Shown here in pieces: positions 1 through 5,626 of a stretch of 5,626 bases of DNA. Source of the stretch: an uncultured Maribacter sp. (GTDB taxonomy: Bacteria; Bacteroidota; Bacteroidia; Flavobacteriales; Flavobacteriaceae); contig CAJQMW010000464.1 of the NCBI GenBank assembly GCA_905479535.1, positions 1 through 5,626 on the forward strand. The letters run 5' to 3'. A program made the position numbers and the translations under genes. The notes beneath the pieces were generated by a model. It searched no databases. It saw only the letters and a list, made by a program, of their open reading frames with translations, and was not told the origin of the DNA. Every line of letters begins with the position of its first letter. Within the stretch, counting starts at the first letter, position 1.

Positions 1-80
1 TTCACTGAGCGAAGTAGAAAGTGAGGTCGAAGCATCAAAAAACGAAAATCATGTTCAAAAACTATCTAAAGATCGCTTGG
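1..80 (+). repeat. 80-bp direct repeat, copy 1 (spans start of gene 1)
   Basis: Bases 1-80 match 2539-2618 at 78 of 80 positions; the differences are at 25/2563 (G/A) and 46/2584 (A/G). The block covers 50 bp of leader and the first ten codons of gene 1, and identity stops abruptly after base 80. The left limit is unknown because the window begins here. The leader contains CTGAGCGAAGTAGAAAG followed by a GTCGAAG, which resembles short GAGCG-AGTCGAA repeats that I recall as common between genes in Flavobacteriia; that link is from memory and not tested. Confidence 0.95.
37..50 (+). promoter_or_regulatory. A-rich translation leader of gene 1, no Shine-Dalgarno
   Basis: AAAAAACGAAAATC directly precedes the ATG. 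It lacks a GGAGG-like site, as usual in Bacteroidota, where A-rich leaders often replace it. Near-identical stretches precede genes 2 and 3, which supports the ATG as the true start. Here it lies within the direct repeat, so only the gene 3 comparison is independent. Confidence 0.55.
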
Positions 81-2447
81 CGTGCTTTACTAAAGCAAAA
101 AGGATATACTGCACTTAATATTGGGGGGCTTGCTGTGGGTATGGCCGCTACTATGCTAATTGGTATGTGGGTGCACAATGAACTTTCTTACAATTCGGAT
201 TTCGAAAATTACGATTCCATTGTTCAGGTCATGCAAAGCCAGACCTTTGCAGAAGAGATAAATACAGGAACCAAGCAACCGATGCAGTTGGCACCTGTGC
301 TACGCAACGAATATGGAGCTAATTTTAAGCACATCGTCACCAGTAGTTTTATCCAAAATCAATTGCTAAGCGTTGAAGAGCATAAAGTATCTCGCCCTGG
401 AAATTTCATGGAACCTGGTATTACTGAAATGTTGTCCCTGAACATGTTAAAGGGAACTAGAAACGCATTGGAAGATCCAACCTCTATACTACTATCGGAA
501 TCCACAGCAAAAGTGTTGTTCGGCGATGCTGATCCCATGGGACAAAATGTAAAAATCGGTACAACAATGCAAGCCCAAGTTGCCGGGATTTACAGTGACT
601 TACCTAAAAACAGCGATTTTGCAGACCTAACTTTTATAGCCCCTTGGGAGCTTTTAAATAAAACGGCAAATTTTGAAGAGCGTTTAGGTTGGGGGAACAA
701 CTGGTTTCAAGTAGTTGCCCAGTTAGAAGATGGGGTGCATTGGGGTACCGTTTCCAATTTAATCAAGGATGTGAAATATAATCAAATCAAAAACGAAGGT
801 AATCCGGGAGCGGAAAAAAGAAAACCGGTTATTCATTTACACCCCATGGGCAAATGGCATTTGTATTCTAAGTTCGAGAACGGCAGCAATACAGGTGGTG
901 CCATTGAACGGGTTTGGTTGTTCGGTATCATCGGTGTCTTTATTTTATTGTTGGCCTGTATCAATTTCATGAATCTCAGCACGGCTAAATCTGTAAAACG
1001 GGCCAAGGAAGTGGGTATACGAAAAACAATCGGGTCCGTTAGAGCCCAGTTGGTTTCTCAATTTCTTAGTGAGGCATTTTTGGTAGTGGTTTTGGCCTTT
1101 GTCGTTTCTTTGGCATTGGTTTTGTTGGCACAACCTTTCTTTAATGGACTCACCAATATGGTCATCCGTGTTCCATGGGGCAATGCGCTTTTCTGGATTT
1201 CGTGTTTCATTTTTATCGTATTTACAGCTTTGGTTTCTGGAAGCTATCCCGCTTTTTACCTTTCCTCTTTTAAACCGGTCAAAGTATTAAAAGGAAAAAT
1301 CGACGGCGGTCAAGGAGCATCTCGCTTACGAAAAGTACTGGTGGTATTTCAATTTTCCATATCCGTAGCACTCATCTTTGGTACCCTGACAATTTTTAAA
1401 CAACTGGAGCATGTAAAGAACCGGCCTATTGGTTATGATCGGGAACGGTTAGTATATGTCCCCATCAACACTTCAGAAATCATCACACATTTTGAAACCG
1501 TTCGGAACGAACTTCTCGGTTCTAATGAGATTAATGAGGTCGCCGCCTCCGACGTGTTAAATTCGGGTGCTTTTACTACCAATAGCGGTTTTGATTGGAA
1601 GGGTAAAGATCCCAGTATGAGCGAAGAATTCTATACGCTGCGAGCGACGTATGGTTACGGTGACATGGTCAATTGGAAAATTAAGGAGGGGCGTGATTTT
1701 TCTAGGGAGTTCAAAAGTGATTCGACCGCCTTTATCGTGAATGAGACAGCCGTGAAGTATATGGGACTCGAAAACCCCGTAGGAGAATTCGTGAAATGGG
1801 GAACTAACGGTAGTTTTAAAATTATAGGCGTTGTTAAAGACATGGTAACCCAATCGCCTTATGATCAAGTACCACCCATGTTGTTCACGTTACACTATGG
1901 TCGTTTTCTAAATTTTGTCAACGTTAAGATCCGTGAAGGAGGGAATACAAAAGAAGCGGTGGCCCATATGGAAAAAGTGTTCAAAAAACATGACCCTGAG
2001 AGTCTCTTTTCATATAGTTTCTTGGATGAACAATACGCCAAGAATTTTTTGAATGAGGAGCGTATGGCCCGTCTGGCCAGTTTTTTTGCTGGTCTTGCCA
2101 TTTTCATAAGCTGTCTGGGAATTTTTGGTCTTTCTGCCTTTGTAGCGGAACAACGAACAAAAGAAATAGGAGTGCGTAAAGTGCTAGGGGCCTCGGTTTA
2201 CAGTTTATGGCAATTGTTGTCCAAAGAATTTGTACTGATGGTGATTATTTCTTGTTTCATAGCAATTCCCATAGGGAATTATTATATGAACGGATGGATG
2301 GAAAAATACGCCTACCGTACCGAAATCGGTTGGGAGATTTTTGTGGCATCGGTTCTTGGAGCTTTGGCAATTACCTTTCTTACAGTTAGTTTTCAGGCAT
2401 TTAAGGCTGCGCTGGCTAACCCGGCCAAGAGTTTAAGAACCGAATGA
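51..2447 (+). CDS. MacB/FtsX-type ABC transporter permease, 8-helix duplicated form (subtype A, gene 1)
   Basis: A 798-residue inner-membrane permease expected to pair with a separate ATP-binding subunit and pass ATP-driven motion to its periplasmic domains, as in MacB and LolCE; the substrate is unknown. Visible order: cytoplasmic basic N-terminus, membrane helix about 20-41, MacB-like periplasmic core about 42-285, helices about 288-310, 341-366 and 380-402, then a second set with a helix about 431-453, a core about 454-670, and helices about 675-697, 727-748 and 763-786. FtsX signatures follow the second helix of each half: KRAKEVGIRKTIGS and EQRTKEIGVRKVLGAS. A WMEKYAYRTEIGW segment lies before the last helix, and the protein ends NPAKSLRTE, as is common in Bacteroidota members. 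No Walker motifs are present, so it carries no ATPase. The ATG at 51 is chosen over the in-frame GTG at 21 because all three genes here start MFKNYLKIAWR, and the GTG lies in repeat DNA. Family assignment is firm; function beyond that is inference. Confidence 0.95.
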   Translation: MFKNYLKIAWRALLKQKGYTALNIGGLAVGMAATMLIGMWVHNELSYNSDFENYDSIVQVMQSQTFAEEINTGTKQPMQLAPVLRNEYGANFKHIVTSSFIQNQLLSVEEHKVSRPGNFMEPGITEMLSLNMLKGTRNALEDPTSILLSESTAKVLFGDADPMGQNVKIGTTMQAQVAGIYSDLPKNSDFADLTFIAPWELLNKTANFEERLGWGNNWFQVVAQLEDGVHWGTVSNLIKDVKYNQIKNEGNPGAEKRKPVIHLHPMGKWHLYSKFENGSNTGGAIERVWLFGIIGVFILLLACINFMNLSTAKSVKRAKEVGIRKTIGSVRAQLVSQFLSEAFLVVVLAFVVSLALVLLAQPFFNGLTNMVIRVPWGNALFWISCFIFIVFTALVSGSYPAFYLSSFKPVKVLKGKIDGGQGASRLRKVLVVFQFSISVALIFGTLTIFKQLEHVKNRPIGYDRERLVYVPINTSEIITHFETVRNELLGSNEINEVAASDVLNSGAFTTNSGFDWKGKDPSMSEEFYTLRATYGYGDMVNWKIKEGRDFSREFKSDSTAFIVNETAVKYMGLENPVGEFVKWGTNGSFKIIGVVKDMVTQSPYDQVPPMLFTLHYGRFLNFVNVKIREGGNTKEAVAHMEKVFKKHDPESLFSYSFLDEQYAKNFLNEERMARLASFFAGLAIFISCLGIFGLSAFVAEQRTKEIGVRKVLGASVYSLWQLLSKEFVLMVIISCFIAIPIGNYYMNGWMEKYAYRTEIGWEIFVASVLGALAITFLTVSFQAFKAALANPAKSLRTE

Positions 2448-2456
2448 GCTATCTAT

Positions 2457-2491
2457 CAGACCTGTCAGGTTTTAAAAACCGGACAGGTCTG
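2457..2491. repeat. Palindromic repeat, type A, copy 1
   Basis: Ten-base perfect arms CAGACCTGTC (2457-2466) and GACAGGTCTG (2482-2491) enclose GGTTTT/AAAACC inner arms separated by one base, with a single A/G mismatch at 2467/2481. It starts ten bases after the gene 1 stop codon. The same core returns after gene 2. No run of T follows it on either strand, so it does not look like a standard intrinsic terminator. A REP-like intergenic element, or an mRNA 3'-end stabiliser or attenuator between genes, fits better; the role is inference. Confidence 0.85.
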
Positions 2492-2538
2492 ACGATTAAT
2501 AAATGGAAAACAAAAGATTATCAACCTGTGCCGAGCAG

Positions 2539-2618
2539 TTCACTGAGCGAAGTAGAAAGTGAAGTCGAAGCATCAAAAAACGAGAATCATGTTCAAAAAC
2601 TATCTAAAGATCGCTTGG
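2539..2618 (+). repeat. 80-bp direct repeat, copy 2 (spans start of gene 2)
   Basis: Second copy of the block at 1-80, 78/80 identical, in the same orientation and at the same position relative to the start codon of gene 2. The two copies lie 2538 bp apart, exactly one gene plus leader. A short inverted pair, TTCACT at 2539-2544 and AGTGAA at 2558-2563, could form a weak hairpin; copy 1 keeps only five of the six pairs. Confidence 0.95.
2575..2588 (+). promoter_or_regulatory. A-rich translation leader of gene 2, no Shine-Dalgarno
   Basis: AAAAAACGAGAATC abuts the ATG and differs by one base from the gene 1 leader and by two from the gene 3 leader. It marks the start at 2589 rather than the GTG at 2559. 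Confidence 0.55.
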
Positions 2619-4958
2619 AGGAACCTTATTAAAAGTAAATCTTTCTCCATTCTTAATATTCTTGGCCTTTCAACCGGAATGGCCTGTAGTATTCTTATTT
2701 TATTATGGGTACAGAATGAGGTTAGTTATGATCAATTTCATACCGACTCGGAAAGAACCTATCGATTTATTGTCAATTCGGGAGATTTTAAAACTGCAGT
2801 TTCTTCAGCAGGAATGGGTCCTGATTTAAGAGACGAACTGTCAGAAATTGAATCCGTAGTCAGAACTACAAAATTTGAAAATGTACTTTTTAATGTTGAC
2901 GATGCCGTTTATGAGGAAAACCACTTCATGTATGTTGATAATAATTTTCTTTCCTTTTTTGATTTTCCCTTGGTACGAGGTAAGAAAGGTACGGCACTTA
3001 AAGACCCCAATACCATTGTGTTGACCGAGTCTATGGCCAAAAAGTATTTTGGTGAAGAAGATGCTTTAGGTAAAACAGTTGAACTGAATAACTCTAAAAA
3101 CTGGAAAGTGACAGGTGTACTTGAAGACTTACCGCCCAATTCACATTTTAAGTTTGATTTTATAGCGCCTATTTCGACAATAGCTACGGATAACCAAAAT
3201 TTTGCAAATAAAACTTGGGGGAATTTTGATTACTATTCTTATTTTAAATTGAATAAGATTGTAGCGTTTTCAGATACAGGAGTAACGGATTTAGAAACGA
3301 AGATCAACGCCATTGCAAATGAAAGATTAGACAATGAGTCGTTTAATTTTAGACTTCAACCCCTGGAAAATATTCATTTGTATTCAGATTTGCAGCTAGA
3401 CGTTGCCGGGCACGGAAATATCCAATATGTCAATATTTTCTTTATTGTTGCCCTTTTCATTTTGGTGGTGGCATGTATCAACTTCATGAACCTTTCCACA
3501 GCCCGCTCCGCTAAAAGGGCCAAGGAAGTTGGGCTACGTAAAGCGATAGGTGCCCAAAGAAATCAACTAATAGGGCAGTTTTTAAGTGAATCCATTTTAC
3601 TGTCCTGTATTTCTTTGGTATTGGCCGTTGGTTTGGTTTTTTTGACCTTACCTTTCTTTAATGAAATTTCAGGAAAGATATTGAGCATTGATATCGCCGA
3701 TGGGAGTTTTTGGCTGGGCTTGTTGGCCATCGTTTTAGTGACGGGCTTGTTTGCCGGCAGCTATCCGGCATTATATCTATCAGGATTTAATCCGATTAAA
3801 GTACTTCAGGGTAACTTGAAAAAAACAGGGGGCAATTTGTTATTTAGAAATGGTCTAGTGACCATGCAATTTGTTATTTCGGCAGTTTTGATAGTGGGTA
3901 CTGGAGTTGTCTATAACCAATTGAACTTTATCAAAGACAAGAACCTGGGCTTTGATAAGAGCAATATGATTATTGTTCCTTTTAAAGGCGAAATGGGCGA
4001 AAAACAAGATGCTTTGAAAGCAAAATTACAGGAAAATCCGCTTTTAAGAAATTATTCGATTTTCAAAAATATGCCAACCGATTTAGATACGGGCACTATC
4101 GATATATTATGGGAAGGAAAAGATGAAAATGATGGATTAGTGGTTCCTGATTTAGGAATGGACGATAGATTTATAGATTTGTTCGACATTGAAATATTGG
4201 CGGGAAGGGGTTATTCCGAAAAATTTACGATTAGTGATAAAAACCTTGTTATCAATGAAACGCTGATGAAGCTAATGGGAAGAAACCTCGATAATATAAT
4301 CGGTAAAAAACTAGTATACAATGATGTTGATGCCCAGGTGGTAGGCGTTGTCAAAGATTTCCATTTTAAACCTTTGCAGTATGATATTGAACCTTTGGTT
4401 TTGAGGCAACGTAATACTTACCCACGTTTTTTAGCTATCCGAACTACTATGGACCAGACTCAGGCAAGTATTAAGGCTATTGAAAATATTCATACAGAGC
4501 TGAATCCTGCTTTTCCATTTTCGTACTCGTTTTTAGACGCCGACCTTGAAAACATGTACGATGGTGAACAGCAAATGGGTATGATATTTAACGTTTTGGC
4601 CATACTTGCCATTTTCATCTCATGTTTGGGTATTTACGGACTGTCAGCTTTTATGGCAGAGCAAAGAATCAAAGAGATAGGAATCAGAAAAGTGTTGGGG
4701 GCAACTACACTAAGTTTGGTAAACCTGCTGTCTAAAGATTTCTTTAAGCTAGTGTTGCTTGCACTTGTAATTGCCATTCCCTTATCATGGTATTATTTGA
4801 ATGAATGGCTAAAAGACTTTGCCTATCATATCAATATTTCATGGTGGATGTTTGCAATGGCAGCTGTTGCTGTTTTGTTGATTACACTTATAACTGTTGG
4901 TTATCAAAGTATCAGAACGGCCTTGTGCAACCCTGCGGAAAGTTTGCGCACGGAATGA
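2589..4958 (+). CDS. MacB/FtsX-type ABC transporter permease, 8-helix duplicated form (subtype B, gene 2)
   Basis: A 789-residue permease with the same two-half plan as gene 1. Helices are at about 20-41, 281-303, 335-358, 374-397, 424-446, 665-688, 718-740 and 752-775, with periplasmic MacB-like cores at about 42-279 and 447-660. The FtsX signatures read KRAKEVGLRKAIGA and EQRIKEIGIRKVLGAT, HLYSDL closes the first core, and NPAESLRTE ends the protein. Its first core differs from genes 1 and 3: it lacks their QSQTF and SRPGN motifs and needs gaps to align, so it is a separate subtype and may sense or handle a different ligand. The ATG at 2589 is preferred over the in-frame GTG at 2559, which sits in the direct repeat and is not conserved upstream of gene 3. 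It follows gene 1 by 141 bp without an evident promoter or a classical terminator, so co-transcription is plausible but unproven. No ATPase motifs are present and the substrate is unknown. Confidence 0.95.
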   Translation: MFKNYLKIAWRNLIKSKSFSILNILGLSTGMACSILILLWVQNEVSYDQFHTDSERTYRFIVNSGDFKTAVSSAGMGPDLRDELSEIESVVRTTKFENVLFNVDDAVYEENHFMYVDNNFLSFFDFPLVRGKKGTALKDPNTIVLTESMAKKYFGEEDALGKTVELNNSKNWKVTGVLEDLPPNSHFKFDFIAPISTIATDNQNFANKTWGNFDYYSYFKLNKIVAFSDTGVTDLETKINAIANERLDNESFNFRLQPLENIHLYSDLQLDVAGHGNIQYVNIFFIVALFILVVACINFMNLSTARSAKRAKEVGLRKAIGAQRNQLIGQFLSESILLSCISLVLAVGLVFLTLPFFNEISGKILSIDIADGSFWLGLLAIVLVTGLFAGSYPALYLSGFNPIKVLQGNLKKTGGNLLFRNGLVTMQFVISAVLIVGTGVVYNQLNFIKDKNLGFDKSNMIIVPFKGEMGEKQDALKAKLQENPLLRNYSIFKNMPTDLDTGTIDILWEGKDENDGLVVPDLGMDDRFIDLFDIEILAGRGYSEKFTISDKNLVINETLMKLMGRNLDNIIGKKLVYNDVDAQVVGVVKDFHFKPLQYDIEPLVLRQRNTYPRFLAIRTTMDQTQASIKAIENIHTELNPAFPFSYSFLDADLENMYDGEQQMGMIFNVLAILAIFISCLGIYGLSAFMAEQRIKEIGIRKVLGATTLSLVNLLSKDFFKLVLLALVIAIPLSWYYLNEWLKDFAYHINISWWMFAMAAVAVLLITLITVGYQSIRTALCNPAESLRTE

Positions 4959-4976
4959 AAAAGAAAAAGGGTTGTT

Positions 4977-5008
4977 GGCCTGTCAGGTTTTTTAAAACCT
5001 GACAGGCC
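4977..5008. repeat. Palindromic repeat, type A, copy 2
   Basis: Perfect 15-base arms, GGCCTGTCAGGTTTT (4977-4991) and its complement (4994-5008), separated by TT. It shares the CCTGTC-A-GGTTTT core with the element at 2457-2491, and it too lies shortly after a stop codon (18 bases). The outer pairs differ in a compensatory way between copies (GA/TC there, GG/CC here), and the mismatch of copy 1 is paired here. No T-run follows the right arm (CGAGACAAG), so true intrinsic termination is doubtful. Confidence 0.88.
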
Positions 5009-5028
5009 CGAGACAAGATTGGAAATGA

Positions 5029-5060
5029 AACCTACAAGGTCCAAAAAGACCTTGTGGGTT
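5029..5060. repeat. Palindromic repeat, type B
   Basis: Arms AACCTACAAGGTC (5029-5041) and GACCTTGTGGGTT (5048-5060) surround a six-base CAAAAA loop. All 13 pairs form in RNA if one U-G wobble is allowed. It is unrelated in sequence to the type A element that ends 20 bases earlier. Palindromes built on CCTACAAGG are, to my recollection, a recurrent intergenic repeat in Flavobacteriia; this needs a genome search. No T-run follows, so it is not called a terminator. Confidence 0.82.
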
Positions 5061-5088
5061 GGTAAGAAAGAAACATCAAAAATAAAGA

Positions 5089-5107
5089 TGCTGAACTGAA
5101 TTCAGCA
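5089..5107. repeat. Palindromic repeat, type C, in the leader of gene 3
   Basis: Seven-base arms TGCTGAA (5089-5095) and TTCAGCA (5101-5107) with a five-base loop. An overlapping perfect palindrome CTGAATTCAG occupies 5096-5105, so two alternative pairings are possible. It ends 17 bases before the gene 3 ATG, close enough to influence ribosome access. It has no counterpart in the leaders of genes 1 and 2. It could be a small mobile palindrome or a translational control hairpin; the sequence alone does not decide. Confidence 0.6.
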
Positions 5108-5110
5108 CAA

Positions 5111-5124
5111 GAAAAACGAGAACC
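5111..5124 (+). promoter_or_regulatory. A-rich translation leader of gene 3, no Shine-Dalgarno
   Basis: GAAAAACGAGAACC abuts the ATG and matches 12 of 14 bases of the gene 2 leader, although the DNA further upstream differs and carries a hairpin. This is the independent comparison that suggests the AAAACGAGAA stretch matters for initiation or is inherited from the ancestral duplication. Confidence 0.5.
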
Positions 5125-5626
5125 ATGTTTAAAAACTATTTGAAAATCGCTTGGCGAAATCTCTTAAAAAATAAGGGATACTCCCTCATAAATATTGGTG
5201 GACTGGCATTGGGTATGGCGGTGACCTTGATTATTGGCTTGTGGATGCATGATGAGCTTTCCCATAATGCTTACTTTCAAAACAAAGATAAAATTGCACA
5301 AGTCTATCAATCACAGACTTTCAACGGCCGTACAGGTACCGGACCTGCAATTCCGTTGCCATTGGAGCCAGCACTTCGTGATAAGTATGGGGACAATTTT
5401 AAGCACCTAATGATGGCCTCTTGGACCCAGGAAAGCTATATAAAATACAAAGAAAATAGTATATCCAGGCCAGGTAACTATATGCAGCCCATGGCCCCAG
5501 AACTATTAAATTTGGAGATTCTTAAAGGGGAAAAAGATGGGTTACGGGAAATTAATTCTATAATGCTTTCTGCATCCACAGCCGGAGCGCTTTTTGGTAA
5601 GGAGGATCCCATTGGCAAAGTGGTAA
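5125..5626 (+). CDS. MacB/FtsX-type ABC transporter permease, 5' part only (subtype A, gene 3)
   Basis: Open reading frame running off the right edge: 167 full codons plus one base, with no stop inside. It begins MFKNYLKIAWRNLLKNKGY, has a membrane helix at about 21-42 (INIGGLALGMAVTLIIGLW) and enters the first MacB-like periplasmic core. It aligns with gene 1 without any gap: QSQTF at residues 62-66, NFKH at 91-94, SRPGN at 114-118 and STA at 151-153 fall at the same numbers in both. About 90 of 167 residues are identical by hand count, so it is a gene 1 paralogue rather than a gene 2 paralogue. If the match continues, the full protein should be close to 800 residues with eight helices. The start is well fixed: an in-frame TGA lies at 5092-5094 and no other start codon falls between it and the ATG. 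It is probably intact beyond the edge, but this cannot be seen. Confidence 0.93.
   Translation, partial: MFKNYLKIAWRNLLKNKGYSLINIGGLALGMAVTLIIGLWMHDELSHNAYFQNKDKIAQVYQSQTFNGRTGTGPAIPLPLEPALRDKYGDNFKHLMMASWTQESYIKYKENSISRPGNYMQPMAPELLNLEILKGEKDGLREINSIMLSASTAGALFGKEDPIGKVV

Noticed and set aside
21..50. GTG at 21 (and the matching GTG at 2559) as start codons giving ten extra residues
   Set aside because: The extension is translated repeat DNA, gene 3 has an in-frame stop instead, and the conserved proteins begin at the ATG with MFKNYLKIAWR.
51..180. N-terminal hydrophobic segment as a cleavable signal peptide
   Set aside because: The segment at residues about 20-41 follows a 19-residue basic cytoplasmic stretch and lacks a clear cleavage site. 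In this family it is the first membrane helix.
945..2107. Frames of 60-103 codons on the - strand (945-1133, 1557-1868, 1655-1843, 1895-2107) and on the + strand at 1099-1290 within gene 1
   Set aside because: All lie inside the strongly supported permease gene in other frames and show no domain, membrane or start-signal evidence of their own.
2448..2588. Promoter of the Bacteroidota type (TTTG then TANNTTTG) before gene 2, and likewise before gene 3
   Set aside because: No convincing pair of boxes was found by eye in either gap, so no promoter is annotated.
2444..2632. Small + strand frame (62 codons) whose ATG overlaps the gene 1 stop codon in an ATGA arrangement and which runs through the gap into gene 2
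   Set aside because: Its codons come from the palindrome, the direct repeat and the out-of-frame start of gene 2. It has no recognisable protein features, and the overlap alone does not support translation.
2207..5002. Frames at 2207-2389 (+), 2909-3139 (-) and 4805-5002 (+)
   Set aside because: They are out-of-frame or antisense readings of genes 1 and 2; the last one merely runs past the gene 2 stop codon into the type A palindrome.
4977..5060. Palindromes read as a short CRISPR array
   Set aside because: The stems differ in sequence, there are no regularly spaced identical repeats with unique spacers, and no cas gene is present.

Overview
The window holds three co-directional genes on the + strand, two complete and one cut off by the right edge. 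All encode large MacB/FtsX-type ABC transporter permeases. The moderately AT-rich DNA, the lack of Shine-Dalgarno sequences, the A-rich leaders before the ATGs, the C-terminal ending SLRTE and the abundant intergenic palindromes all suggest a Bacteroidota genome, most likely a member of Flavobacteriia. That assignment is inference from style; no taxonomic marker gene is present.

Layout: gene 1 (51-2447, 798 aa), a 141-bp gap with one perfect-arm palindrome and the second copy of a direct repeat, gene 2 (2589-4958, 789 aa), a 166-bp gap packed with three different palindromes, and gene 3 (5125 to the edge, first 167 codons). Each complete protein has the duplicated architecture of the family: one membrane helix, a MacB-like periplasmic core domain and three membrane helices, then the same again. 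No gap exceeds 300 bp and no other gene is supported.

The proteins fall into two subtypes in the order A-B-A'. Genes 1 and 3 align without gaps over the 167 residues available (about 90 identical by hand count), while gene 2 is clearly more distant. Yet at the DNA level genes 1 and 2, not 1 and 3, share a 78/80-identical block that crosses the start codon. This conflict points to local recombination or gene conversion inside a tandem paralogue array.

The window contains no ATPase, adaptor (HlyD/MacA-like), outer-membrane channel or regulator, so these permeases must work with an ATP-binding subunit encoded elsewhere, and the substrate cannot be told. I do not see a new type of biological system here. 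The points worth a second look are the repeat content of the gaps and the recombination signature at the gene starts.
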